A stretch of DNA of 64,000 nt, taken from contig CANMRT010000002.1 of the NCBI GenBank assembly GCA_947500415.1, forward strand, positions 124,001-188,000. Direction: 5' to 3'. The notes under the pieces were generated by a model. That model worked only from the letters and a program-made list of their open reading frames with translations, was not told the DNA's origin and did no database searches. The position numbers and the translations under genes were made by a program. This document shows, piece after piece, positions 8,290 to 17,080 of this stretch (its first letter is position 1; each line of letters begins with the position of its first letter). This DNA is from an uncultured Roseicyclus sp. Its GTDB lineage: Bacteria > Pseudomonadota > Alphaproteobacteria > Rhodobacterales > Rhodobacteraceae.

Positions 8290-9807
8290 ATGAGTGCAAT
8301 GGACACCGATGTGGCCGTCAAGGACGGCGTCGATCAGGATACCGTGGATGCCGTCAAGGACCTGGGCGGAAAGTACAAATACGGCTGGAACAACGACGCC
8401 ATCGAGATGGAATACGCGCCCAAGGGCGTGAACGAGGATATCGTCCGGCTCATCTCGGAGAAGAATGGCGAGCCGGAGTGGATGCTGGATTGGCGTCTGC
8501 AGGCGTTCAAGCGCTGGAAGCAGATGCAGGAACCGGAGTGGGCGATGGTCGACTACCCGGCCATCGACTATCAGGACCAGTATTATTACGCGCGCCCCAA
8601 GAGCATGAAGGAGAAGCCGAAGTCGTTGGATGAGGTCGATCCGGAGCTGCTGCGCACCTATGAGAAGCTTGGCATCCCCTTGAAGGAACAGGCGATCTTG
8701 GCGGGTGTTGAGCCTGCGCCGGAAGACCGCAAGGTTGCCGTGGATGCTGTGTTTGACTCCGTTTCCGTTGGCACGACGTTTAAGGCTGAATTGGCGAAGG
8801 CGGGGGTTATCTTCTGCTCGATTTCTGAGGCGATCAAGGACCACCCGGAGCTGGTGAAGAAGTACCTCGGAAGCGTTGTACCGATCACGGACAATTTCTT
8901 TGCGACGTTGAATTCGGCGGTCTTCTCGGATGGGTCCTTCGTTTACATCCCCCCTGGCGTGAAGTGCCCGATGGAGCTGTCCACGTATTTCCGCATCAAC
9001 GCGGAGAATACCGGGCAATTCGAGCGGACGCTGATTATCGCGGATGCGGGATCCTACGTGTCGTACCTCGAGGGCTGCACGGCACCGATGCGGGACACCC
9101 ATCAGCTGCACGCCGCTGTTGTCGAGCTGGTCGCCCATGATGATGCGGAGATCAAGTATTCGACGGTGCAGAATTGGTATCCCGGCGATGAGAACGGCAA
9201 GGGCGGGATCTATAATTTTGTGACCAAACGCGCCGATTGCCGGGGCGACCGCTCCAAGGTGATGTGGACGCAGGTGGAGACAGGTTCTGCCGTCACATGG
9301 AAGTACCCGTCCTGCATCCTGCGCGGCGATGACAGCCAGGGCGAGTTCTACTCCATCGCCATCGCCAACAACATGCAGCAGGCCGATACCGGCACCAAGA
9401 TGGTGCATCTCGGCAAGCGCACGAAGTCCCGGATCGTGTCCAAGGGGATCAGTGCCGGTAAGGCGCAGAATACCTATCGCGGGCTGGTTTCCATGCACGC
9501 GAAGGCGAAGGACAGCCGCAACTACACGCAGTGTGACTCGCTGCTGATCGGCGACAAATGCGGGGCCCATACGGTGCCTTACATCGAGGTGAAGAATAAC
9601 TCGTCTCGGGTGGAGCATGAGGCGACGACGTCGAAGGTCGACGATGACCAGATGTTCTATTGCCAGAGCCGTGGGATGGACGAGGAAGAAGCCGTCGCCC
9701 TGATCGTGAACGGCTTTGCGCGTGAGGTGTTGCAGGCCTTGCCGATGGAGTTTGCGATGGAAGCGCAGCAACTGGTTGCGATTTCGCTGGAAGGGTCCGT
9801 CGGTTAA
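8290..9807 (+). CDS. sufB: Fe-S cluster assembly scaffold protein SufB
   Basis: A 505-residue SufB with the usual length. Typical stretches include [11 protein letters not shown] near the N-terminus, [24 protein letters not shown], and the C-terminal [19 protein letters not shown]. SufB forms the SufBC2D complex on which clusters are built in the cytosol. In most suf operons sufC follows directly; here four other reading frames lie between sufB and sufC (9814-12587). Confidence 0.97.
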   Translation: MSAMDTDVAVKDGVDQDTVDAVKDLGGKYKYGWNNDAIEMEYAPKGVNEDIVRLISEKNGEPEWMLDWRLQAFKRWKQMQEPEWAMVDYPAIDYQDQYYYARPKSMKEKPKSLDEVDPELLRTYEKLGIPLKEQAILAGVEPAPEDRKVAVDAVFDSVSVGTTFKAELAKAGVIFCSISEAIKDHPELVKKYLGSVVPITDNFFATLNSAVFSDGSFVYIPPGVKCPMELSTYFRINAENTGQFERTLIIADAGSYVSYLEGCTAPMRDTHQLHAAVVELVAHDDAEIKYSTVQNWYPGDENGKGGIYNFVTKRADCRGDRSKVMWTQVETGSAVTWKYPSCILRGDDSQGEFYSIAIANNMQQADTGTKMVHLGKRTKSRIVSKGISAGKAQNTYRGLVSMHAKAKDSRNYTQCDSLLIGDKCGAHTVPYIEVKNNSSRVEHEATTSKVDDDQMFYCQSRGMDEEEAVALIVNGFAREVLQALPMEFAMEAQQLVAISLEGSVG

Positions 9808-9813
9808 CCGACC

Positions 9814-10077
9814 ATGCCTGCCGAAGCTGACATTGGGGTTCCCTTGACCGATAGCGACGACATCCAACCCAGATCGCCCCGTCGTCGGGCGTTCGCCATG
9901 GCCGTACTGGCCGTGGCTACCGGTGCGATTGGTATCTCAATGACCGTGGCCGGCGGGTTCTGGGGCTCAGGTGACAGTTCCAACCCGCTGGACCCCACGC
10001 ACTTTGGCGCGGGCACGGCGGACTCGCCCTATTGCAATCGGGATGGCGGATTCAGCCTTTGGCGTCCGGTTTGTTGA
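9814..10077 (+). CDS. Possible small single-pass membrane protein inside the suf operon
   Basis: An 87-residue frame beginning 6 bases after the sufB stop and ending 10 bases before the FkbM methyltransferase start. A basic patch (PRSPRRR) precedes a hydrophobic segment (about residues 28-50, AVLAVATGAIGISMTVAGGF), giving an inside-positive anchor with a short outer tail ending in tryptophan and cysteine. No family is recognised and no strong ribosome binding site is seen. Tight spacing in an operon supports it; the short length keeps confidence moderate. Confidence 0.5.
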   Translation: MPAEADIGVPLTDSDDIQPRSPRRRAFAMAVLAVATGAIGISMTVAGGFWGSGDSSNPLDPTHFGAGTADSPYCNRDGGFSLWRPVC

Positions 10078-10087
10078 GGGGGGTGAG

Positions 10088-10987
10088 ATGAGCGTTGGAT
10101 TTCACCCGGATCGCGCGAAGGCGCTGATTGACATTCTGAAGCCCGTGCGGCTGACGCGCGTGGTGGATATTGGCGCGAACCCGCTGGACGAGACGCCCTA
10201 CAAGGGATTGCTGTCGATCGGTGGGTGCGATGTCTGGGGATTTGAGCCGCAGGAGCAGGCTTTTGACCGGTTGATCGCCAACAAGGGACCCCACGAGAAC
10301 TACATTTGTGCGGCTGTGGGCGACGGCAAGACGGCTGAATTGAAGATCTGTGCCGACAGCGGCTACACCTCGCTGCTTGAGCCAAACCCGGCGTACATTG
10401 ACGGCATTGGCCAGGCCAAGGACCGGATGCGGGTGGTTGAGCGGGTCGAGATGAAAACGTCACGCCTTGATAGCCTGAAGGACTTGCCGGATTTCGATCT
10501 TCTCAAAATTGACATCCAAGGCGGCGAGCGGGCGGTGTTCCGGGGCGGGCCGAAAAAGCTGAGCAAAGCGCTGGCTGTGATCACCGAAGTCGCCGCTGTG
10601 CCCCTATACGTGGACCAACCCGTGATGGGCGAACAAATGGTGGAGCTTGGTAAGCATGGCTTCCACCTTCACAAGTTTCTGTTCCTCAAGACTATTGGCT
10701 ATCGCAACCCGTGGTCTGGCCGTTTGAAGCGCGGGCTTTATCGCAGCCAGCTAAGCGATGGCGACGCGGTCATGGTGCGCGGATTGATGGACATCAAAGG
10801 CCTGGAAGACGAGGAGCTGAAGCATCTGGCGATCTTGTGCGACAGCGTTTTGCTGACCCAGGATCTGGGTGTGACGGCGATGGCCGAGCTGATGCATCGC
10901 GGCGTTTTGCCTGAGGCGCGTTTGCATGACTACGTCGACCTGCTGCCCAAGGTATCGCCCCGACCGGTGGAGACGGCTGCGCAATGA
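10088..10987 (+). CDS. FkbM family SAM-dependent methyltransferase (first copy)
   Basis: A 299-residue protein with the Rossmann methyltransferase signature VVDIGANPLDETPY (motif I), the acidic FEPQEQAF loop and LLKIDIQGGE, the hallmark of FkbM methyltransferases. These usually O-methylate sugars or secondary metabolites. The ATG at 10088 follows GAGGGGGGTGAG, a strong ribosome binding site, and was preferred to an in-frame start at 9971 that overlaps the small upstream frame. It overlaps the next methyltransferase by 4 bases (ATGA). Its presence inside a suf operon is unusual. Confidence 0.85.
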   Translation: MSVGFHPDRAKALIDILKPVRLTRVVDIGANPLDETPYKGLLSIGGCDVWGFEPQEQAFDRLIANKGPHENYICAAVGDGKTAELKICADSGYTSLLEPNPAYIDGIGQAKDRMRVVERVEMKTSRLDSLKDLPDFDLLKIDIQGGERAVFRGGPKKLSKALAVITEVAAVPLYVDQPVMGEQMVELGKHGFHLHKFLFLKTIGYRNPWSGRLKRGLYRSQLSDGDAVMVRGLMDIKGLEDEELKHLAILCDSVLLTQDLGVTAMAELMHRGVLPEARLHDYVDLLPKVSPRPVETAAQ

Positions 10988-11784
10988 GTGAGGCCTTGGC
11001 CCATACCGCCCTGGCGAAAGCCGGACGGCTGTTGCGCAAGGGAGATGCGCAGCGCGCGCTTCTGGCCAATGCGGCCGAGGTGCTTGAGGGCTTGCAGCTG
11101 ACCGAGGCGGAGATTGAGGGGCGCGAGGTTACCTTCGCCACCAACATGTTGCGCGACCCGATCCAACGCCGCCATCGCAAGGGCAAGTTCTTTGAACCCG
11201 AAGAATTGCGCCTGATGGCTCGCTACTTGCCCGAAGGCGGAACGTTCGTGGATATCGGGGCGAATGTGGGGAACCACACGATCTACGCCGGGCTGTTTCT
11301 GGCGGCCCGTCGGATCATTCCGATTGAGCCGAACCCATTGGCGTGCCGTTTGTTGATGCTCAACATCGTGCTCAATGGGCTCAGCGATCAGATCGTGTTC
11401 GATCATATCGGTGTGGGTGCTGCGGATGTTGCCTCCGAAGGGTTCGCTATGACCGAGCGGCGCAAAAACCTTGGCGCGTCACGCATGGTCGCGGGGCAGG
11501 GCGATATTCGCACCGTGCGCCCCGATGAAGTGCTGCGCGATGAGACGCCCGATTTCATCAAGATCGACGTCGAAGGCATGGAGATGGACGTGCTGCGCGG
11601 TTTGCAGAAGACCATTCGCCGCTGTCGTCCGGTGCTGTTGGTGGAATGTGATCGCGAGAATATCCACGACTTTGCCGATTGGCGGTTGGCCAATGGGTTC
11701 CAAATCCCCGCGTCGATCAAGCATTACGCGGAGAACCGGAATTTCCTTTTGGTGCCGGAAGAACGTGCGGAGGAGTTCGCATGA
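10984..11784 (+). CDS. FkbM family SAM-dependent methyltransferase (second copy)
   Basis: A 266-residue FkbM enzyme: FVDIGANVGNHTIYAG (SAM-binding motif I, canonical form with GNHT), IEPNPLACRLL and FIKIDVEGMEMDVLRGL. An N-terminal helical extension of about 75 residues (KGKFFEPEELRLMARYL before the Rossmann core) may bind the acceptor. It is coupled to its neighbours by 4-base ATGA overlaps at both ends. It is divergent enough from the preceding FkbM gene that the pair need not be a recent duplication. The acceptor is unknown; a polysaccharide is likely given the next gene. Confidence 0.88.
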   Translation: MSEALAHTALAKAGRLLRKGDAQRALLANAAEVLEGLQLTEAEIEGREVTFATNMLRDPIQRRHRKGKFFEPEELRLMARYLPEGGTFVDIGANVGNHTIYAGLFLAARRIIPIEPNPLACRLLMLNIVLNGLSDQIVFDHIGVGAADVASEGFAMTERRKNLGASRMVAGQGDIRTVRPDEVLRDETPDFIKIDVEGMEMDVLRGLQKTIRRCRPVLLVECDRENIHDFADWRLANGFQIPASIKHYAENRNFLLVPEERAEEFA

Positions 11785-12587
11785 GTGCTCCGTTGCGTCT
11801 TTATTATTGGCCCGCGCCGAATTTTGGTGACGCACTGAGCCACTTGATTGTCGAGCATGTTTCCGGCCGGAAGGTGGAGCAGGTGCGCCCGAAACAGGCG
11901 GAGCTGTTCGCGTTGGGTTCGCTGATGCATGTAATCTCCAAGCATTGGACAGATCACGCGCGGGGCGAGGGGCCAATCCTGTGGGGGACCGGGCTGCTGA
12001 ACCCATTCTACCGCAAGGATTTCCTTGAGAATGTGCGTGTGCGGCTGTTACGCGGGCCGGTCTCGGCGGCGTTTCTGCGGTTGAAGATGACGGAGTTCGG
12101 GGACCCCGGCCTGCTGACCGATGATGTGATCCCGCCCTTGGGCGAACGCCAGGATCGCATCGCCATCCTGCCCCATCACAGCCAGATGGAAGACCCGCGG
12201 TTCGTGGACATGGTGGAGGGCGACCCGGCACTGCATCTGATTGACGTGCGGCTGGACCCGGTGACGGTCTGCCGTGAGATTGCGGCCTCCCGCCACGTGT
12301 TCTCGGCCAGCCTGCACGGGCTGATCGTGGCCGATGCTTACGGCATTCCGAATACCTGGATGGACCCCGACAAACAGGGCCGTCTGAAGTACCACGACTA
12401 CGCCGCGTCGATCGGGCGCGACATGATCTATCCCGTTGAAATCGAAGATGTTCCCGCCGCCGCACGCCACGTGCGCGACCGGGAATTGCCCTATGCTGAA
12501 GGGATCGCGCGTTGCCGCGAGAGCCTTCTGCGCCATTTCCCGGCAGAGCTGCGCGCTGCCCAACCTGATGAGGTATCCCATGCTTGA
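11781..12587 (+). CDS. Polysaccharide pyruvyl transferase family protein
   Basis: A 268-residue protein of the pyruvyl transferase (CsaB/GumL-like) group. MSAPLRLYYWPAPNFGDAL gives the characteristic N-terminal NFGDAL motif; ILWGTGLL, RLLRGPVSAAFL and SASLHGLIVADAYGIP are further family marks, the last being the GT-B-like C-terminal substrate site. Members add ketal pyruvate from PEP to sugars of exopolysaccharides or cell-wall polymers. It overlaps the preceding FkbM gene by 4 bases and sufC by 8 bases, so it is an integral part of the operon. Confidence 0.85.
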   Translation: MSAPLRLYYWPAPNFGDALSHLIVEHVSGRKVEQVRPKQAELFALGSLMHVISKHWTDHARGEGPILWGTGLLNPFYRKDFLENVRVRLLRGPVSAAFLRLKMTEFGDPGLLTDDVIPPLGERQDRIAILPHHSQMEDPRFVDMVEGDPALHLIDVRLDPVTVCREIAASRHVFSASLHGLIVADAYGIPNTWMDPDKQGRLKYHDYAASIGRDMIYPVEIEDVPAAARHVRDRELPYAEGIARCRESLLRHFPAELRAAQPDEVSHA

Positions 12588-13335
12588 GATCAAAGGCCTG
12601 GCCGTCAAACTGGAAGAAGAAGACAAGCAGATCCTGAAAGGTGTCGACCTGTCGGTTGAGGCCGGCAAGGTGCACGCGATCATGGGGCCGAATGGCTCGG
12701 GCAAATCGACGCTGTCCTACGTGCTCTCGGGCCGCGATGGCTATGAGGTGACCGGCGGCTCTGCCTCGCTGGAAGGTGAAGACCTGCTGGAGATGGACCC
12801 CGAAGAGCGCGCGGCGGCGGGCCTGTTTCTGGCGTTCCAGTATCCGGTTGAGATCCCCGGCGTCGGCAACATGACCTTCCTGCGCACGGCGCTGAACGCG
12901 CAACGCAAGGCACGCGGCGAGGAAGAGATGAGCGCGGGCGATTTCCTGAAGCTGATCCGCGCCAAGGCGAAGGACCTGAAGATCGACGCCGACATGCTGA
13001 AGCGGCCTGTGAATGTGGGCTTCTCGGGTGGTGAGAAAAAGCGGAACGAGATCCTGCAGATGGCGATGCTTGAGCCGAAGATGTGCATCCTGGATGAGAC
13101 GGACTCAGGGCTGGACGTCGACGCGATGAAGCTGGTGTCCGAGGGCGTGAATGCGCTGCGCAGCGAGGGGCGCGGGTTCCTTGTTATCACCCACTATCAG
13201 CGCCTGCTGGACCACATCAAACCCGATGTCGTGCATATCATGGCAGACGGTCGCATCGTGAAAACAGGTGGCCCTGAGCTTGCCCTTGAGGTCGAGAAGA
13301 ACGGCTATGCCGACATTCTGGCGGAGGTGGCGTAA
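12580..13335 (+). CDS. sufC: Fe-S cluster assembly ATPase SufC
   Basis: A 251-residue ABC-type ATPase. Walker A is GPNGSGKST; the signature region is NVGFSGGEKKRNEI, specific to SufC; Walker B is MCILDETDSGLD; the H-loop is VITHYQR. SufC powers conformational change of SufBC2D. The ATG at 12580, reading MLEIKGLAVKL, was chosen over an in-frame start at 12436 because family members start here. It overlaps the pyruvyl transferase gene by 8 bases and its TAA overlaps the sufD ATG. Confidence 0.97.
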   Translation: MLEIKGLAVKLEEEDKQILKGVDLSVEAGKVHAIMGPNGSGKSTLSYVLSGRDGYEVTGGSASLEGEDLLEMDPEERAAAGLFLAFQYPVEIPGVGNMTFLRTALNAQRKARGEEEMSAGDFLKLIRAKAKDLKIDADMLKRPVNVGFSGGEKKRNEILQMAMLEPKMCILDETDSGLDVDAMKLVSEGVNALRSEGRGFLVITHYQRLLDHIKPDVVHIMADGRIVKTGGPELALEVEKNGYADILAEVA

Positions 13336-14636
13336 TGGCGGCTCCTGCTGCGAAGATGGATCTGACCGAGGCGCGGATTGCCACGCTGTCGATGCCGGAA
13401 GGGGCGGCTTGGGCGACTGACGCGCGCAACGCCGCCTTGGCTCGCGTGCGCGAGATGGGCTTGCCCACGCGCCGCGACGAATACTGGCGCTACACCGATC
13501 CCGCGACACTGACGCAGGCGAGTGCGCCGCGTGCCGCGATCTTTGATGACCGCGACGAGCCGCCGGTTTTCGGCGACATCGACAAGCTGAACATTGTGTT
13601 TGTCGATGGTGTCTTCTCGCCCGAGAAATCCGATCCGCTTGAAATGGCGGGGCTGGAGATTGAGCGGTTGTCGGATGTGCTGAGCACGGACATCCATTGG
13701 GCCAAGGACCTCTACGGTGTGCGGGAAACGGCGGGTCAGGACCCCGTGGCGCGTCCGCTCGCGGCGCTGAACACAGCCTTTGCCACCGATGGCGTGGTGA
13801 TCCGCGCAACCGGCAAGGCAGAGCGGCCCGTGTGCTTCATCTACCTGCACCGCGATGAGACTTCGGACGCGACGCTGCATCATTTGGTGAAGGTCGAGAC
13901 CGGGGCTGAAGTGACGATCCTGGAAATCGGACCGGCTGCCGCGCGCTTCAACAAATGCATGGAAATCGACGTGGCCGATGGCGCGGCGTTTCACCATGTG
14001 CGTGCCCAGGGCCGGGACCATGAACGCCGGGCAGCGACCCATATGTTTGCGCGCGTCGGTGCCGATGCGCTTTACAAAAGCTTCACACTGACAGCCAACG
14101 GTGTGATGACGCGCAACGAGCATGTCATTGAAATCGTGGGTGATAATGCTTCCGCCCATGTGGCGGGTGCGGCCCTTGGCGATGGTGCCAGTGCGCCATT
14201 CCATCACGACGATACCGTGTTCATCACCCATGATGCACTGAATGGCGAAAGCCGGCAGGTCTACAAGAAAGTGCTGCGTAACGGGGCTGAGGGCGTGTTT
14301 CAGGGCAAGATTCTAGTCAAGGAAGGCGCTCAGAAAACCGATGGCTATCAGATCAGCCAATCGCTGTTGCTGGACGAAGATTCGAGCTTTCAGGCCAAAC
14401 CCGAGCTTGAGATCTACGCCGACGACGTGGCCTGTTCCCATGGCTCCACCACCGGTGCAATTGACGAAGAGGCGTTGTTCTACCTCCGCTCACGCGGGGT
14501 GCCGACAGAGATTGCAACGGACCTGCTGGTCATCGCGTTTCTGGCCGAAGCCATCGACGAGATCGAAAGCGAGGCGCTGCGCGAGGACATTATCGCGCGG
14601 TTGATGCATTGGCTGGAGCGGCGCAGGCAGGGCTGA
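13335..14636 (+). CDS. sufD: Fe-S cluster assembly protein SufD
   Basis: A 433-residue partner of SufB and SufC. The C-terminal beta-helix region carries YQISQSLLLDEDSSFQAKPE and CSHGSTTGAIDEEALFYLRS, typical of SufD and including the conserved CSHG. The N-terminal part RRDEYWRYTDP is also typical. Its start overlaps the sufC stop (TAATG), so it is translationally coupled. Confidence 0.96.
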   Translation: MAAPAAKMDLTEARIATLSMPEGAAWATDARNAALARVREMGLPTRRDEYWRYTDPATLTQASAPRAAIFDDRDEPPVFGDIDKLNIVFVDGVFSPEKSDPLEMAGLEIERLSDVLSTDIHWAKDLYGVRETAGQDPVARPLAALNTAFATDGVVIRATGKAERPVCFIYLHRDETSDATLHHLVKVETGAEVTILEIGPAAARFNKCMEIDVADGAAFHHVRAQGRDHERRAATHMFARVGADALYKSFTLTANGVMTRNEHVIEIVGDNASAHVAGAALGDGASAPFHHDDTVFITHDALNGESRQVYKKVLRNGAEGVFQGKILVKEGAQKTDGYQISQSLLLDEDSSFQAKPELEIYADDVACSHGSTTGAIDEEALFYLRSRGVPTEIATDLLVIAFLAEAIDEIESEALREDIIARLMHWLERRRQG

Positions 14637-14641
14637 AGCGA

Positions 14642-15214
14642 ATGGCATTGGTCAACGATATCGTACGCTCCTACAGGCGTCCGCGCCCCGTCTTCGGCGG
14701 GTTGCTGGCGCGTGGGGCGGACGACAAGACCGGCCTTGTTTTTCTGCTTTTGGCGATGGCGTTGGGGTTCGTGTCGCAATTGCCGGGCGTCTCACGCCGG
14801 GCCAATACACCGGACCCGGAATTGGACGCCGCGATCATTGCCGAGCGCGATGACGTGCGCCCGATCGAAGGCGTTGAGGTGCCCGAAGGTCTGGTGGACG
14901 CGAAGTTTCAGGCACTCATGTCAGCCGAAATCATGGTGTGGTTCCTGATCTTGCCGCTGGTCTTCTACGGTGTCGCCATGTTGGGCCATCTGGCCATGCG
15001 CGCCTTTGGGCGCAAGCCCGACACCACAGCCTCGCGCCTTGCGCTGTTCTGGGCCTTGGTGGTGGCAGCACCTTTGAAGCTGCTGCACGGGTTGGTTCTG
15101 GGCATGATCGGGCCAGGGTCATCGTTAACGCTGGTGGGCTTCATCTGGTTCGCGGTGTTGATGTGGAACTGGACGGCAAACTTGCGTGTCGCAGGGGCGG
15201 AGGCGGCAACATGA
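14642..15214 (+). CDS. Yip1-like integral membrane protein (first)
   Basis: A 190-residue protein with about four hydrophobic segments (residues 31-47, 95-117, 132-152 and 158-178). The organisation resembles Yip1-domain proteins, as does the following gene, with which it overlaps by 4 bases (ATGA at 15211). A soluble loop of about 45 residues (TPDPELDAAIIAERDD) separates the first and second helices. The ATG at 14642, 5 bases after the sufD stop, was chosen over an in-frame ATG at 14609 inside sufD. Its function in the suf operon is unknown. Confidence 0.75.
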   Translation: MALVNDIVRSYRRPRPVFGGLLARGADDKTGLVFLLLAMALGFVSQLPGVSRRANTPDPELDAAIIAERDDVRPIEGVEVPEGLVDAKFQALMSAEIMVWFLILPLVFYGVAMLGHLAMRAFGRKPDTTASRLALFWALVVAAPLKLLHGLVLGMIGPGSSLTLVGFIWFAVLMWNWTANLRVAGAEAAT

Positions 15215-15810
15215 GAGACCTTCTGAACCTGCCTTACCTGCTGACCCTCGCGCGGCAGACGGTTTCGGATCCAAGGACAGGGGCCGAGGAGATCCTGGCC
15301 CTGAACCTTCCGCGCGCGGCCCTGTGGCTGGCGTTTGCGTTGATGGTCGTCCTTTCGATGATCTTGGGCGAGTTGGTGGCGCTGGTGCTTGGCCAGCCTG
15401 AGGAAGGCCCGCTGACCGGGCAGACGCCGCTGGTCCTGGGCCTGATGCAGGGCGCGCTGCTGTTCCTCGCGGTCCACGCGATCACCCATATCGGGCGCAT
15501 TTTCGGCGGCACTGGCAGTTTCGACGGTGCGCTGGCGCTGGTCACATGGCTGCAATTCATCTTCCTGATCCTACAGGCCATCCAATTGGCGTTGGCGTTG
15601 GTTGTTCCGCCCTTGGCCGTCGTTGTCTCGCTTCTCGCGATTGCGCTTTTCTTCTGGCTGTTGAGCCACTTCATTACCGTGCTGCACGGTTTCGCCTCGG
15701 TCGGGCAGGTCTTTCTCATGACCCTGCTCAGCTTCGTTGGCATCATCTTTACCCTCAGCCTTGTCCTGACGCTTCTTGGACTTGGCCTTCCCACGGGAAC
15801 CCCGACATGA
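15211..15810 (+). CDS. Yip1-like integral membrane protein (second)
   Basis: A 199-residue protein with a short amphipathic N-terminus (LLNLPYLLTLARQTVSDPR) and about five hydrophobic helices, the arrangement of Yip1-family bacterial proteins. The N-terminal amphipathic segment DPRTGAEEIL is the conserved entry region in this family. It overlaps the gene before it and sufS after it by 4 bases each. Its role is unknown; conserved placement between sufD and sufS would hint at a membrane link for Fe-S assembly or metal/sulfur transport, but that is inference. Confidence 0.78.
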   Translation: MRDLLNLPYLLTLARQTVSDPRTGAEEILALNLPRAALWLAFALMVVLSMILGELVALVLGQPEEGPLTGQTPLVLGLMQGALLFLAVHAITHIGRIFGGTGSFDGALALVTWLQFIFLILQAIQLALALVVPPLAVVVSLLAIALFFWLLSHFITVLHGFASVGQVFLMTLLSFVGIIFTLSLVLTLLGLGLPTGTPT

Positions 15811-17030
15811 GCTACGATGTGAACGCGATCCGCGCCGATTTCCCGATCCTGTCGCGCGAGGTGAATGGCAAACCCTTGGTCTACCTCGACAACGGTGCCT
15901 CGGCCCAGAAGCCTCAAGTGGTGATCGACGCGATCACTCAGGCTCATTCGATGGAATACGCCAATGTGCACAGGGGCCTGCATTACCTCAGCAATCTTGC
16001 GACTGAGAAATATGAGGGCGTGCGAGGCACCATCGCACGGTTCCTGGGCGCGGCGGATGAGGAAGAGATCGTTTTTACCTCCGGCACGACCGAGGGCATC
16101 AATCTGGTCGCCTACGGATGGGCCATGCCGCGTATGGAGGCGGGGGACGAAATCATACTAACCATCGCCGAGCACCACGCCAATATCGTGCCCTGGCATT
16201 TCCTGCGCGAACGGCAAGGGGTGAAGCTGGTTTGGGTGGATGTGGACGCCAATGGCGATCTGGACCCGCAGGCGGTGATCGACGCGATGGGGCCGAAGAC
16301 CAAGCTGGTGGCAATGGCGCATATGTCGAACGTGCTGGGGACGGTCTTTGACGTGAAGGCTGTGGTTGAGGCGGCGCACGCGCGTGGGATAGCCGTGCTG
16401 GTCGACGGTTCTCAATCGGCGGTGCACATGCCGGTGGACGTGGATGACCTCGGCGCGGATTTCTACGCGATTACGGGGCACAAGCTTTATGGCCCCAGCG
16501 GATCCGGAGCGATCCATATCCGAAAAGAGCGCATGGCCGAGATGCGGCCCTTCTTGGGCGGCGGCGACATGATCCGCGAGGTGCATCGTGACGAGATCAC
16601 CTGGAACGACCCGCCGATGAAGTTTGAGGCGGGGACGCCCGGGATCGTGCAACAGATCGGCCTTGGCGTGGCGCTGGAGTATATGATGGGCGTGGGGATG
16701 GACGCGATTGCGGCCCATGAGGCGGACCTTGCGGCCTATGCCACGAGCCGCCTCAATGGGCTAAACTGGCTGAACGTGCAGGGGAAATCGACGACAAAGG
16801 GCGCGATTTTCAGCTTCACGCTGGAAGGGGCCGCCCATGCCCACGACATCTCAACCGTGCTCGACAAGAAGGGCGTCGCGGTTCGGGCCGGACACCACTG
16901 CGCGCAGCCTCTGATGGAGCACATGGGGGTGAACGCCACCGCGCGCGCCAGCTTTGGCATGTACAACACGCGGGCCGAGGTGGATGTGCTAGTCGAGGCG
17001 TTGGAACTTTGCCACGAGCTGTTCGCCTGA
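15807..17030 (+). CDS. sufS: Cysteine desulfurase SufS (class II)
   Basis: A 407-residue class II desulfurase. YLDNGASAQKP, VHRGLHYLS, EHHANIVPW and the PLP lysine Lys226 in ITGHKLYGPSG are SufS/CsdA marks; the catalytic cysteine is Cys365 in RAGHHCAQP. It is the last gene of the operon: a hairpin follows, then a convergent peroxidase gene. No sufE, sufA or sufT is found downstream within the window, so the sulfur-acceptor and carrier proteins must be encoded elsewhere or replaced. The start at 15807 overlaps the preceding stop (ATGA). Confidence 0.95.
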   Translation: MSYDVNAIRADFPILSREVNGKPLVYLDNGASAQKPQVVIDAITQAHSMEYANVHRGLHYLSNLATEKYEGVRGTIARFLGAADEEEIVFTSGTTEGINLVAYGWAMPRMEAGDEIILTIAEHHANIVPWHFLRERQGVKLVWVDVDANGDLDPQAVIDAMGPKTKLVAMAHMSNVLGTVFDVKAVVEAAHARGIAVLVDGSQSAVHMPVDVDDLGADFYAITGHKLYGPSGSGAIHIRKERMAEMRPFLGGGDMIREVHRDEITWNDPPMKFEAGTPGIVQQIGLGVALEYMMGVGMDAIAAHEADLAAYATSRLNGLNWLNVQGKSTTKGAIFSFTLEGAAHAHDISTVLDKKGVAVRAGHHCAQPLMEHMGVNATARASFGMYNTRAEVDVLVEALELCHELFA

Positions 17031-17038
17031 CCGGGAAG

Positions 17039-17071
17039 GGATCGGCAGAGCCTTCGAGGCCCCGCCGATCC
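17039..17071. terminator. Hairpin between convergent sufS and peroxidase genes
   Basis: GGATCGGC (17039-17046) pairs with GCCGATCC (17064-17071), with an inner GCC/GGC extension around TTCGA. It lies in the 50-base gap between two converging stop codons and could terminate from both sides. There is no U-tract, so the assignment rests on position and stem strength. Confidence 0.5.
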
Positions 17072-17080
17072 GGGTGAGTG

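Noticed and set aside
7936-9867. Long minus-strand frame of 643 residues across sufB
   Set aside because: Opposite-strand shadow of sufB and the end of the desulfurase; His/Arg/Leu-rich composition without motifs.
11479-12903. Long minus-strand frame of 474 residues across the methyltransferase, pyruvyl transferase and sufC genes
   Set aside because: It crosses three well-supported plus-strand genes and is rich in Arg/Pro/Ser, a typical shadow frame.
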